From positions 25,955-89,954 of the forward strand of contig JABUFC010000005.1 in NCBI GenBank assembly GCA_013314715.1: a DNA stretch of 64,000 nt, in the 5' to 3' direction. This DNA is from Bacteroidales bacterium. GTDB taxonomy: Bacteria; Bacteroidota; Bacteroidia; Bacteroidales; GWA2-32-17. Positions 15,484-24,600 of the stretch are shown one piece after another. The translations under genes and the position numbers were made by a program. The notes beneath the pieces were generated by a model, which was not told the DNA's origin, did no database searches, and saw nothing but the letters and a program-made list of their open reading frames with translations. Position 1 is the stretch's first letter. Each line of letters starts with the position of its first letter.

Positions 15484-17259
15484 TTATTGCATTAAAGCTT
15501 TATCTATAATCTCAGCCAAATCGATTACCGGTTTTTCGGCTACTTTTTGAAATGTTTTCTTACATAATGGACAAGAGGTGATAAGCATTTCCGAATGGTT
15601 GGTCATTATTTTATCGTAAGCATCTTGTGCAACTTGAACTTTGTCTTTTTCTTGAAAATAAAAATTTCCCAGACTCCCGCCACAACAAAGCGAATGCTCT
15701 TTTTGATAGGCAGTTTCTTGTAAGGTAATAACCTGATTTAATATATGGCGTGGAGCATCGTAAACGTGTGAGCCTCTTCCTAAATCGCAAGGATCGTGGT
15801 AAGAAGCTTTTATAGGTTGAGCATTGAGTTTAAGCTTGCCTTGCTTCGACCATAAATCAAATAATTGCGAATGATGCATAACTTTAATCGCTAGTTGATA
15901 TTCTTCGTTGAAAACTTTGTAACAGATTGGGCACGAAGTTACTAATATTTCGGCTCCTGAAGCAGCAATGATTTCCTTGTTTTTTTGCATAAGTATTTTG
16001 GCATCTTCAATTTTGCCCGATAGCTGAAGTGGACGTCCACAACAGATGCTTCCGTCTTCGTCAATAAAAGTAAAAGGGGTATGGGTTTTCTCAAAAATAG
16101 AAACCATTGCTTTTTTTATGGATGGTGTAAGATGACTCATGCAACCTGCAAAATAAGCTATTTGAGTTTTAGGAAGTTCTGTTGTAACTTGTCTCAGGTA
16201 ATCGTATTGTTGATGTTTATGATTAAGTTTTTCGTTTCGCTTAGCTACTTTTATGTTTAAAATATTGATATTGACGGGGCATGCTTCTTCGCATCTTCCG
16301 CAAATAAGACAATCGTATAAGGCAGGTTTGAGGACTTTTTCATGTCGAATTTTTTGAAAAAGATAAGCGGGTATCATATTTTGGCGACCTAAAACATCTT
16401 GAATCTGACAAGCATCGATACATATACCACAGCTTGAACAGGCATTGATTTCTAATTGAGAGAATCCGGTAATTTTGTTTTTTGTATAAATGCCGGCTTG
16501 CCTAAGTGCAATTAAAACTATTTCGGTGGGAATGTGCATGTAACGACTGAAAGGAAGAAAAGCAAAAAATAAAAATAAATCGATGGAATACATCCACCAT
16601 AGGGGATACATTATCTTTTCTAACGGAAGAAGGTTTGCTAAAAAACTGCCAACATGGTTGGTCATAAAACCACCGTTAGCATATATGCCTGCTGTAGAAC
16701 TTTCGGCTAAAAGGCGTAAGGGAAAAATAAGCCAAAGACTATATAATGCAATTTTATCGGTCCAATAAAGACGGGTTGTTTTTTTCATGCCCATAAGGCG
16801 TGAATAAAGGCGTTTGGTTAAAGCCAACAATAAACCTGAGAGAATGTACAACAAGATGGCGTCCATGATGAAAGTAAAAAAAGCATGATGCTCTAAAACC
16901 GATGGGTCTCTGTGGAAAAAGCGAAAGAAAATAGGCTCGTATAAGTGGTTAGCATGGCGACTGTTGGCAAATTCTACTTCGATGGCACCAAACACAATTA
17001 GCAAAAACCATCCGAAAGCAAAACTGCTGTGCATGTAGCCAAGTATTATATTTTTCTTGAAAATTCTAACATGCAAAAGAGCTTCGCGGAAGACTTCCCA
17101 AACAAATGCGAATATTTTTGTAGAAAAAAACGATTTTCTTATTTTTTTTCGTTCTTCTTTAGGCAATGATAATATCCATCGAACATATTTTAGGGTTAAA
17201 AATAAAATTAGTCCGACTAAACCAACTGCAAAAGGAACAACAAACCAATCGAATTTCAT
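15484..17259 (-). CDS. Membrane-anchored Hdr/Qmo-like iron-sulfur subunit (HdrE/D-type fusion)
   Basis: This 591-residue protein has an N-terminal membrane part (about 1-270, five or more spans, like nitrate reductase gamma or QmoC cytochrome b). A ferredoxin-like domain follows with CSSCGICIDACQ and CLICGRCEEACP (two 4Fe-4S sites), then two CCG domains, each with a CCG motif and a CP-[IL]-C end (SICCGRPLQ...SCPICYK; SLCCGGSLG...SCPLCKK). It probably links a soluble redox module to menaquinone in the inner membrane. It is the last gene of the operon and overlaps the preceding gene by 4 bases. The first cluster has Gln instead of the usual Pro after the fourth Cys. Confidence 0.8.
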   Translation of the reverse strand: MKFDWFVVPFAVGLVGLILFLTLKYVRWILSLPKEERKKIRKSFFSTKIFAFVWEVFREALLHVRIFKKNIILGYMHSSFAFGWFLLIVFGAIEVEFANSRHANHLYEPIFFRFFHRDPSVLEHHAFFTFIMDAILLYILSGLLLALTKRLYSRLMGMKKTTRLYWTDKIALYSLWLIFPLRLLAESSTAGIYANGGFMTNHVGSFLANLLPLEKIMYPLWWMYSIDLFLFFAFLPFSRYMHIPTEIVLIALRQAGIYTKNKITGFSQLEINACSSCGICIDACQIQDVLGRQNMIPAYLFQKIRHEKVLKPALYDCLICGRCEEACPVNINILNIKVAKRNEKLNHKHQQYDYLRQVTTELPKTQIAYFAGCMSHLTPSIKKAMVSIFEKTHTPFTFIDEDGSICCGRPLQLSGKIEDAKILMQKNKEIIAASGAEILVTSCPICYKVFNEEYQLAIKVMHHSQLFDLWSKQGKLKLNAQPIKASYHDPCDLGRGSHVYDAPRHILNQVITLQETAYQKEHSLCCGGSLGNFYFQEKDKVQVAQDAYDKIMTNHSEMLITSCPLCKKTFQKVAEKPVIDLAEIIDKALMQ

Positions 17260-17591
17260 AACTGCGAACTTTGAAGGAATGACAATATTTGTAAAATTAC
17301 ACCGCGAGTATTAACGTTTTTGGGGCAAACAAGTTGACATTTACCGCAAAGCATACATTGCGTAATTTCTTTGGCAATGTAAACTTTTTCGCCTCGTCGA
17401 ATGCTCAGCATGATTTTATGAAAGTCGAGCGATGAAAAAGCACCTGCCGAACATGTAGCTGTACAAGCACCACAGGCTATGCAAAGCGATACCGAAGGTT
17501 CAACACGCATAAGATAATAGAATAAAGCACGGTCGTTTTGATCGTATTCAATTACTCGGCTTTTGTTAACGCTAAATCCAAAATTTTTCAT
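17256..17591 (-). CDS. HdrC-like 4Fe-4S ferredoxin subunit
   Basis: The 111 residues hold two ferredoxin-type clusters, CIACGACTATC (about 37-47) and CMLCGKCQLVC (about 79-89), with little else. It probably passes electrons between the flavin subunit just upstream (1-base gap) and the membrane subunit downstream (4-base overlap). The gene ends in TGA. It is a second, shorter HdrC-type protein in the same operon. Confidence 0.8.
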   Translation of the reverse strand: MKNFGFSVNKSRVIEYDQNDRALFYYLMRVEPSVSLCIACGACTATCSAGAFSSLDFHKIMLSIRRGEKVYIAKEITQCMLCGKCQLVCPKNVNTRGVILQILSFLQSSQL

Positions 17592-17592
17592 T

Positions 17593-18627
17593 TTACTGAG
17601 CTTTTGAATTTAAGAATTCTAATATTTTGACCACAGCTCCCCGTGCATCGGCAAGGGTATCGTCTATGCTTTTGGGCGAAGTGGCTGCACCGGCAACAAA
17701 AATCCCTGCTTGCGATGTTATATTCGATTGTGTATGATCATCTTTAGAAGCAATAAAATGACTGCTATTTGTTTCCAAATTTAGCATTTTGATTAAGTTA
17801 GATGTGCCTTCGGAAGGGGTCATGCCAACCATAAGTACCAACATATCCATGGTCATTTTCATGGGACGTCCGAGCAACGTGTCTTCTACTTTAATAATAA
17901 TTTTCCCTTCTTTGTTCTCGGCTGCTTCAGATAGTCGTCCTCTAATGAAGGTAACACCATATTTTTCTTGTGATTCGTTATAAATTTCCTCGAACGATAA
18001 ACCGTACATGCGTAAATCCATATAAAAGCAATAAGCTTCGGAGTAAGGTAGTTTTTGCCTTATTTCAATAGCTTGTTTTACAGCCGTAACGCAACAAACT
18101 TTTGAACAGTAAATATTGTTTATTTTTCTGTCGCGAGAACCTACACAATGAATAAAACCAATACGTTGCGGTTCTTTGCCTTGCTTGGTAAGGATAGGTT
18201 GATTTTCGCGAAATAATTTTTCTAATTCGGCTGAGGTGATAACATTGTCGTAAATGCCATAACCGTATTCTTCTTTAAGTCGGGCATCGAATAAATCATA
18301 GCCGGTAGTTATAAGTATAGCGTCTGTTTCGATGGTTTCGTTATCTGAGAGGGTTACAACGAAAGACGTGTTTTTCTTTGCGATGTTCAAAACCGTTGTG
18401 TTGAGTTGAATTTTTAAGTTCGATGGAATATTAGCTTTTAAAAATTCGATGACTTCGTCTGATTTTCGTTGGTTGGGGAAAAGTCTGTCCCATTGTGCAA
18501 CGTGTCCCCCAATATGGTTGCTTTTTTCAATAAGAGTAACATTATATTGCATTCTCGAAAGTGTTGATGAGGCTTCTAATCCGGCAATTCCACCACCTAT
18601 TACGACTATTTTTTGTTTTGCTGTCAT
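17593..18627 (-). CDS. HdrA/QmoA-like FAD subunit
   Basis: This 344-residue flavoprotein has an N-terminal FAD-binding Rossmann motif (VVIGGGIAGLEAS, 7-19) followed by GGHVAQWDRLFPNQ. A central HCVGSRD...YCSKVCC segment supplies Cys ligands for the HdrA-type 4Fe-4S cluster. The C-terminal GIFVAGAATSPKSIDDTLA closes the FAD site. It lacks the extra ferredoxin domains of methanogen HdrA, so it is closer in size to the short QmoA-type proteins. HdrA-type subunits can bifurcate electrons or feed them to quinones; which applies here is not shown. Confidence 0.82.
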   Translation of the reverse strand: MTAKQKIVVIGGGIAGLEASSTLSRMQYNVTLIEKSNHIGGHVAQWDRLFPNQRKSDEVIEFLKANIPSNLKIQLNTTVLNIAKKNTSFVVTLSDNETIETDAILITTGYDLFDARLKEEYGYGIYDNVITSAELEKLFRENQPILTKQGKEPQRIGFIHCVGSRDRKINNIYCSKVCCVTAVKQAIEIRQKLPYSEAYCFYMDLRMYGLSFEEIYNESQEKYGVTFIRGRLSEAAENKEGKIIIKVEDTLLGRPMKMTMDMLVLMVGMTPSEGTSNLIKMLNLETNSSHFIASKDDHTQSNITSQAGIFVAGAATSPKSIDDTLADARGAVVKILEFLNSKAQ

Positions 18628-18660
18628 AGCTTGAATTTATTTTGTAAAAATAGATATTTG

Positions 18661-19713
18661 TTAATAGTTTAACAATTTAGGTATTTCAGGTCCTTTTGTG
18701 CCGAGGTATTTATTTTCTTTAGAATAGTGAATACCTAGTTTATCTAACAATGGTTCTACCGGTATTTGATGCATTTGTAAGCCAATTTCCCATGGGTTAT
18801 AACCTAAAAGGAGTGCTGTTATTTCTTCAAATGTTAAAACAGGTATAGCTTTTCCATCAACTCCGAAAAGTTTATGTTCCGATTCAGCAGCTACATATTG
18901 CCAGCGATCAAGAAAATAATTGCACCCTGGACAGTTGGTAATAATCAAATCGACATCGTAAGGTTGCATCGACTCAAATTTTTTTAGCGAATGTGAGTAG
19001 CTGTATCCTCTGTTAGCTTTTACCAAATATTGTCTAAATCCGAAACCGCAACAATGCCGACGTTCGGGATAGTCAATTAGGTTGCCTCCCCATGCATCTA
19101 TTAAACCGGCTAATACATAAGGATATTCGGCACCACCTACACCTTTGTGTGGAAATATTTTAGCATAATGGCAACCAATATGTTCTACCACGTTTAAGGG
19201 TTTTCCGGTTTTTGCATGTACAAGTTTATATTTTAGTTGGGGCAAAAGTTCTATTCTTAGTTTGTAAATTACATCGCTGGCATGAACAAGATTTTTAGGG
19301 AGTTCAAACGTCCTGCCTGTTGCTTTGTAAAGATTTTCGCGTGTTTTTTCAAGAGTTTCGGGGAATTCATGCCAAGTTTCGAGCATCTCAGAATAAATTC
19401 CAAACGATGTTACGCATGAACATACAAAATTTTCGTAGCCTAGCTCATTCATGAGCGAAAACTGTCGTGCTACAACTGCCATGGTGGTTTCGAGTGGAAC
19501 AATAGCTGAATGATAACCAATTCCAGTGCAAGTAGTTTGACGTGCATCGTCGTATATATCCTTTTGAAGATTATTTCTTAATATTTTTAAAAACATTTCT
19601 TCGGCTCCAGGAAAGAAATTTTGTCTTATACAACTGCGTGCGTAATAATATTTATCGTCAGCTATTTCTTTTTGATATTGTGCCCAAAGTTGTTTTTTTC
19701 CGTCTTGAATCAT
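18661..19713 (-). CDS. HdrB-like CCG-domain subunit
   Basis: This 350-residue cytoplasmic protein is of the HdrB/CCG type. Conserved Cys groups include SCIRQNFFPGAE near the N-terminus, an internal CSCVTSFG, HCCGFGFRQ and TNCPGCNYF. In methanogens the homologous subunit holds the noncubane 4Fe-4S clusters that reduce the heterodisulfide. In a Bacteroidota host the true disulfide or acceptor is unknown. The gene lies directly downstream of the inserted four-helix-bundle gene and 33 bases before the flavin subunit. Confidence 0.78.
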   Translation of the reverse strand: MIQDGKKQLWAQYQKEIADDKYYYARSCIRQNFFPGAEEMFLKILRNNLQKDIYDDARQTTCTGIGYHSAIVPLETTMAVVARQFSLMNELGYENFVCSCVTSFGIYSEMLETWHEFPETLEKTRENLYKATGRTFELPKNLVHASDVIYKLRIELLPQLKYKLVHAKTGKPLNVVEHIGCHYAKIFPHKGVGGAEYPYVLAGLIDAWGGNLIDYPERRHCCGFGFRQYLVKANRGYSYSHSLKKFESMQPYDVDLIITNCPGCNYFLDRWQYVAAESEHKLFGVDGKAIPVLTFEEITALLLGYNPWEIGLQMHQIPVEPLLDKLGIHYSKENKYLGTKGPEIPKLLNY

Positions 19714-19718
19714 AGCTT

Positions 19719-19757
19719 ATTAATTTGAAAATTTGGAAATGTGAGAATTTGGAAATT
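19719..19757. repeat. Left flank of the four-helix-bundle insert (inverted 16-mer copies)
   Basis: About two imperfect copies of a TTGGAAATGTGAGAAT-type 16-mer are read on the plus strand. The same motif is found in the opposite orientation as four copies on the other side of the gene (20163-20226), so the insert is bounded by inverted repeats. Confidence 0.6.
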
Positions 19758-19780
19758 CAAAGTTACAGAAGCAAATAATA

Positions 19781-20143
19781 TTATTTATCATATTTACGTT
19801 TTTTTGTTGAGATAATGATTTTTGAAAGAATCTGCATTATTTCTTGAATATCAATCAACAATTTTTCTTCAAAAGGATAAGTTGGACTTTCTTTGCAAAT
19901 TAATAACCAATATTCAGTTTCGCCAGCTTCTTTGGCAGCAATTTTCAATTTATGTATGAAATCATCAACACTTTCTGCATTTTGAGCTTCTCTAATATTT
20001 GCTCCAATAGATGTTCCACTTTTTAATAATTGCCTTGAAACAATATTCTTTTTCCTTTCTTCAAGGAGTTCGCAAAAGTTAATAATCTTTAGTGCAAACT
20101 GAAAAGATTTATCTACAATTATATTTTTTTTAGCTTCAATCAT
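19781..20143 (-). CDS. Four-helix-bundle protein (23S rRNA intervening-sequence type)
   Basis: This 120-residue all-helical protein belongs to the S23/IVP family, first known from intervening sequences in 23S rRNA. Hallmarks are DKSFQFALKII, then SRQLLKSGTSIGANIREA, and the C-terminal EAGETEYWLLI. It assembles into a pentameric bundle in known structures; its function is unresolved. The ATG at 20143 gives the usual family length. A TTG nine codons upstream falls inside the repeat array and is rejected. It interrupts the Hdr/Qmo-like operon and is flanked on both sides by related repeats in inverted orientation, which looks like a mobile insertion. Confidence 0.85.
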   Translation of the reverse strand: MIEAKKNIIVDKSFQFALKIINFCELLEERKKNIVSRQLLKSGTSIGANIREAQNAESVDDFIHKLKIAAKEAGETEYWLLICKESPTYPFEEKLLIDIQEIMQILSKIIISTKKRKYDK

Positions 20144-20162
20144 TTCTAAATACTTAAAATAA

Positions 20163-20226
20163 ATTTTCAAATTTCCACATTTTCAAATTTCCTCATTTTC
20201 AAATTTCCACATTTTCAAATTTCCAC
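20163..20226. repeat. Four tandem 16-bp repeats upstream of the four-helix-bundle gene
   Basis: Four head-to-tail copies of ATTTTCAAATTTCCAC (the second has one change, TCCTC) fill almost the whole gap between the HdrC-like gene and the four-helix-bundle gene. There are no spacers, so this is not a CRISPR array. Confidence 0.9.
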
Positions 20227-20228
20227 AT

Positions 20229-20918
20229 TCACAATTTACTTTCATAAACATCATAAAAATACTCATCTTTTTCTCCTTTATGGAAAGTTAACCCGAGTTC
20301 TTTAGCTTTTTCTTCAGATTTGTTTTCAATCAGTTCAAAAAAGTCTGCACCGCCTGTTTGTTTAAAAATTGCCTTAAGCTCGTTTATTGATTCTTGGGGT
20401 ATTTGACGGAGTGATCCACTTCCGCTTCCATGATAATTGGCTCCAACAGTTAATGATAAGGTTTTAATGTTTTCTTTGACCCATTCCCAGACAGGTCCTT
20501 GTTCGGGAAACATATCCATATCAATTTTATCAATATGAACGCAATATCCTTCTTCTAAAATATGTTTACCAATAGTTCTGACTAATGCTAATTGTTGGCG
20601 ACCTTTTTCCGATTCGGTAAAATAGCCGGTTTTAATAGAAAGTGTTTTAAGCGATTGAATAATGTAAGCAGGTACATTTTCGCGTGGACAGCGAGTTTTG
20701 CACGATAAACACTCACCACACATCCAAATAGAATCGCTTTTTAGCAATTGCTCAAGTTCTGATTCTTGTTTGCGTTGAACAATGTTCACTACCATTCGTG
20801 GGTCGTATTCATAGTATTGAGCAGCAGGGCAAATAGCGGTGCAAACACCGCAATTGATACAGGCTTTCATACCTTCGATAAATCGAAAATCGGTTTTTAA
20901 TTGCTCCAGTAGGTTCAT
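20229..20918 (-). CDS. HdrC-like 4Fe-4S subunit, first gene of the Hdr/Qmo-like operon
   Basis: The 229 residues carry two 4Fe-4S motifs, CINCGVCTAICP (about 19-30) and CGECLSCKTRCP (about 67-78), as in HdrC. A C-terminal extension of about 130 residues with Gly/Ser (SGSGSLRQIP) and no clear motif follows. It should shuttle electrons between the CCG subunit and partner proteins. It has its own -7 box 46 bases upstream and is separated from the HdrB-like gene by the four-helix-bundle insert. Confidence 0.8.
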   Translation of the reverse strand: MNLLEQLKTDFRFIEGMKACINCGVCTAICPAAQYYEYDPRMVVNIVQRKQESELEQLLKSDSIWMCGECLSCKTRCPRENVPAYIIQSLKTLSIKTGYFTESEKGRQQLALVRTIGKHILEEGYCVHIDKIDMDMFPEQGPVWEWVKENIKTLSLTVGANYHGSGSGSLRQIPQESINELKAIFKQTGGADFFELIENKSEEKAKELGLTFHKGEKDEYFYDVYESKL

Positions 20919-20963
20919 ATATTAGTCTATAAAATCTATATGTTAAATAGTAGTGATATTGGG

Positions 20964-20971
20964 CAAAGGTA
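20964..20971 (-). promoter_or_regulatory. -7 box TACCTTTG for the Hdr/Qmo-like operon
   Basis: This is an exact TAnnTTTG match on the minus strand, 46 bases before the first gene. TTTGAC lies farther upstream at a longer than ideal distance. Confidence 0.45.
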
Positions 20972-21103
20972 AAAAAGTTTTATTAATTAATAAAGTCAAA
21001 AACTCAATATATTGCTATGTTTTTGAGTACTTGTTGGTAAAAACAGCAATAGGAACATTAAAATGATGTGTCGATGAATGGATGTGATGATTGTTTATCA
21101 TTT

Positions 21104-21661
21104 TTATAGCCTTGTATGGAGTAATTGGGTTGTATAATTTTCGTTTTTAAGCCATTCGAAATATGGTTCTAAATATTTTTGTAGTGTAGGGAAGGCTTTA
21201 TAAGAATCGTGGAAAACAATAATACGGTTAGGGTGGGTATGTTTTTGCAATCTGGTAAGAAAATGGCTTTGTTTATCGATGTTTAAATAGTCTTTCGAAA
21301 GGTAATCCCAAAAAACGATGTTATATTTTTTTCGCAGTGTTAGCCATTGTAGGGGTGATATTTTACCATAAGGAGGGCGAAAAAGCTTAGTTTTCAAAAT
21401 AGCTGCACCTTTGTCGGCATTGGCAATATAAACCTTGTTTTTTGTTTTCCATCCGTTTAAATGTTCGTATCCGTGGTTGCCTAAGGTATGTCCACGTTTT
21501 TCAATTTGTTTAATAATGTCGCTATGTTGTTGAGCATTTATACCTAAGCAAAAAAATGTAGCTTTGAATTCGTATTTTTCTAATAAAGCCAACACCCAAG
21601 GAGTAACCTCGGGTGTTGGACCGTCATCGAATGTGAGGTATATAAGTTTTTCAGCGCTCAT
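21104..21661 (-). CDS. NodB-type polysaccharide deacetylase
   Basis: This compact 185-residue catalytic domain removes N-acetyl groups from glycans. Motif 1 TFDDGPTP holds the catalytic base and metal Asp. Motif 2 HTLGNHGYEH holds the metal His pair, motif 3 is RPPYG, and the terminal FHDS carries the last catalytic His. No signal peptide or membrane anchor is visible, so it may act in the cytoplasm or be exported with a partner. Its ATG overlaps the stop of the large GT117-type gene by one base (TAATG), indicating translational coupling. Confidence 0.85.
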   Translation of the reverse strand: MSAEKLIYLTFDDGPTPEVTPWVLALLEKYEFKATFFCLGINAQQHSDIIKQIEKRGHTLGNHGYEHLNGWKTKNKVYIANADKGAAILKTKLFRPPYGKISPLQWLTLRKKYNIVFWDYLSKDYLNIDKQSHFLTRLQKHTHPNRIIVFHDSYKAFPTLQKYLEPYFEWLKNENYTTQLLHTRL

Positions 21662-24600
21662 TATTCTTCCATACCGGAAGCGTTGGTAGCTTCTTGTGGG
21701 AATTGTGTAACAAACTTTTCGTAGAATATTTTCATTTGGTCGTCAAGTTCTTTAGCCAATTTATCCTGGGAGTATGTACGTGCTATTCTAGCCAGTTCGT
21801 TATAAACTGTCATTGAACGGCGAGCTTCGAACGAAAGTGTTTGAGCTTTTTTAGTGTCGAGCGATAAGAAATAATTTAGTTCTTGTTCGGTCATCTTACG
21901 CATACCTTGGAAAATATCGAGTGCTTTTTTGCTTTCGCCAGCTTTGAAGTATGCTTCAATAATGCCGAGTACGAAAACATTATAAGGAACTGTCTTTTCG
22001 GGCATTACCTGCATACAATGGTCTAAAACTTTTACGGCAGAATCCCGTTTACCTTCACGAAGCAACGCATTAGCTAATCGGGCAAATACATTGCGGAAGT
22101 TCATGGTCATGCGGAGGTTGTTTTCGTCTAAATAAACATTTTCTTTATCTATATTTCCCCACACAAATTTGTTCATCAGTCTATCGTAAAGGATGTCGGT
22201 ATCAATCCAGCCTGTTTGACCATCGAAATTATCTGATTTTATTGGGGTAAGTCGGTAGGTAAGACCATCTAAGCGGAAATAATCTTCCATATTTAGATAA
22301 GCATCGCCAACGGTAATAGCAAAGTAAATAGGGCGTTTCCATTTGGTTTGATTCATTATATCGAGTATGGCCAATTCTGATTTAAATACATAATTCTTTT
22401 TCACCGTCCACACCATTTCTTTTTCCATTTTCGATGCTTGTTCGGGTTTTATTAATTTTGATTGAATAACAGCTGCTGAATCGACAGGGAATAAGAAATT
22501 GCGGGTTGGAATGTAGTTAATGCTTTCTGTATTTGATACAGGTACTTTAGCTTCGGGGGCATCGCTTTTAACAAATTCAATAATATCGGCAATGTTATAA
22601 GGTTTTTTAATTTGTTCTATGATAGGACAATAAACACGACGTTCGCCGGCTATTTGGTCGTATGTGAAAGAAATAGGAACAGGATCGGAGTCGTAGGCAC
22701 GATATTTTATTTGTTCGATGTACCAATCGGTGTTGAGAAGTGATAAATTAACTACACGAATATCGGTTCTAATGCCTTCAACTTCTTGAGCGTACCAAAG
22801 AGGGAAGGTATCGTTATCGCCATTGGTAAACAATATCGCATTTTTTTCGCACGATTCTAAATAATTCTTAGCAAAATCGCGTGGTGTATAGCGGTTAGAA
22901 CGATCATGGTCGTCCCAGTTTTCTTTAGCCATTACATATGGAACGGTCAATAATCCTATTAAGGTGAGTGCAGAGGCAGTTACAACATGGTTTATTTTTT
23001 TGCTTAAAATTTGCCATAATGCTGCAATGCCCAAGCCAATCCAAATAGCAAAAGCGTAGAATGAACCAGCGTAAGCATAATCACGTTCGCGAGGTTGATA
23101 AGGAGTTTGATTAAGATAAATAACAATGGCAATACCGGTAAAGAAAAATAACAATAATACTAAGACAAATCCTTTGCTTTCGCGGAGGTAATGGAAGTAC
23201 ATGCCGATCAATCCCAACAAAAGCGGTAACATAAAATATACATTGCGGGCTTTATTATTTTTTAAATAATCGGGCAATAAATTTTGGTCGCCAAGGCGAG
23301 TATTATCAATAAAAGGAATACCGCTTATCCAGTTACCGTACATTACATTTCCATGTCCTTGAATATCATTTTGGCGTCCGGCAAAGTTCCACATAAAATA
23401 GCGGAAATACATCCAACCAATTTGATAAGAGAAAAAGAATTTCATATTTTCGAAAAAGGTTGGTTTATAAATTTTTTCTACATTGCCATCGTATCCCACC
23501 CAATTAACAGGTGTCCCTTTAAAGTCTGTCCATGATTTATAGGCTCTTATATGGCTATCTTCCGAACTGTACATACGAGGGAAAAGCATATTAAATTCGG
23601 AGGCAAAATTTTGTTTTTGTTTTTTGCCAATTTCAACGTATTTCCCATCTTTTTGAATGTATATAGGACCTTCTTCTATGTATGGATTTGTTCTGTCGAG
23701 GGGTGAGGCAAACGAATGTCCATAAAATAAAGGTCTATCGCCATATTGTTCGCGGTTGAGGTACGAAATGAGGGCAAATACATTATCGGGTTTATTTTCG
23801 TTGAGGGGGGGATTTTGGTTTGAACGTATTAAAATAAGAGCAAACGAAGAGTAGCCTATTAAGATCATGGCAATACCCCAAACAATTGCATTAAGATATG
23901 GTTTAATAGCTTTAAAAATATTTAATAAAAACCATACTAATGGAATGTAAAGAACAATAAAAATTGGTGAAGATATCATTAATGGGATACCAGCAAAAAA
24001 GGATGTAAGTGTAACTGCTGATATTTGTAATTTATAGTTTCCATCTTTTTTGGTAACATGAAGTGAATAAGCAATAAGTGCTATAAGTAACAATATGTGG
24101 AAAATAAGTCCTGTATGAAATGGCATTCCGAAGGTGTTTACAAACATAAGTTCGAAGAATCCAGCTACTTTAAATAAACCTTGAATAATACCATACATGA
24201 TAGCTGCGAGTAAAATAACAGAAACAATAGAAGCACTTAACACACCTTTTTTGGTTATTTTTTCGGCTTTTCTAAAGTATATAACGAATACAATAGCAGG
24301 AATTGCAAGTAAGTTTAATAAGTGAACCCCAATAGAAATGCCCATAAATAGTGCAATGAGTATGATATATTTTATAGAGTCGCTTTTATCGTGATTTTCG
24401 TCCCATTTGGTAATGAGCCAAAATACAAGAGCTGTAAACATAGACGATGAGGCATAAACTTCGCCTTCGACTGCTGAGAACCAAAATGTATCAGAAAAAG
24501 TATAGGCAAGCGAACCAACTAAACCACTTCCTAAAATGGCAATCATTTTACCGGTGGTCATTTCTTCACCTTCTTTCAATAACATGCGTTTAGCAAAATA

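Noticed and set aside
20163..20226. Short regular repeats that could suggest a CRISPR array
   Set aside because: The 16-bp units are directly joined with no spacers, and no cas genes are near.
21061..21108. AAAATGAT...ATCATTTT pairing downstream of the NodB gene as a terminator
   Set aside because: The loop is about 29 bases and the stem is AT-only, so stability is doubtful.
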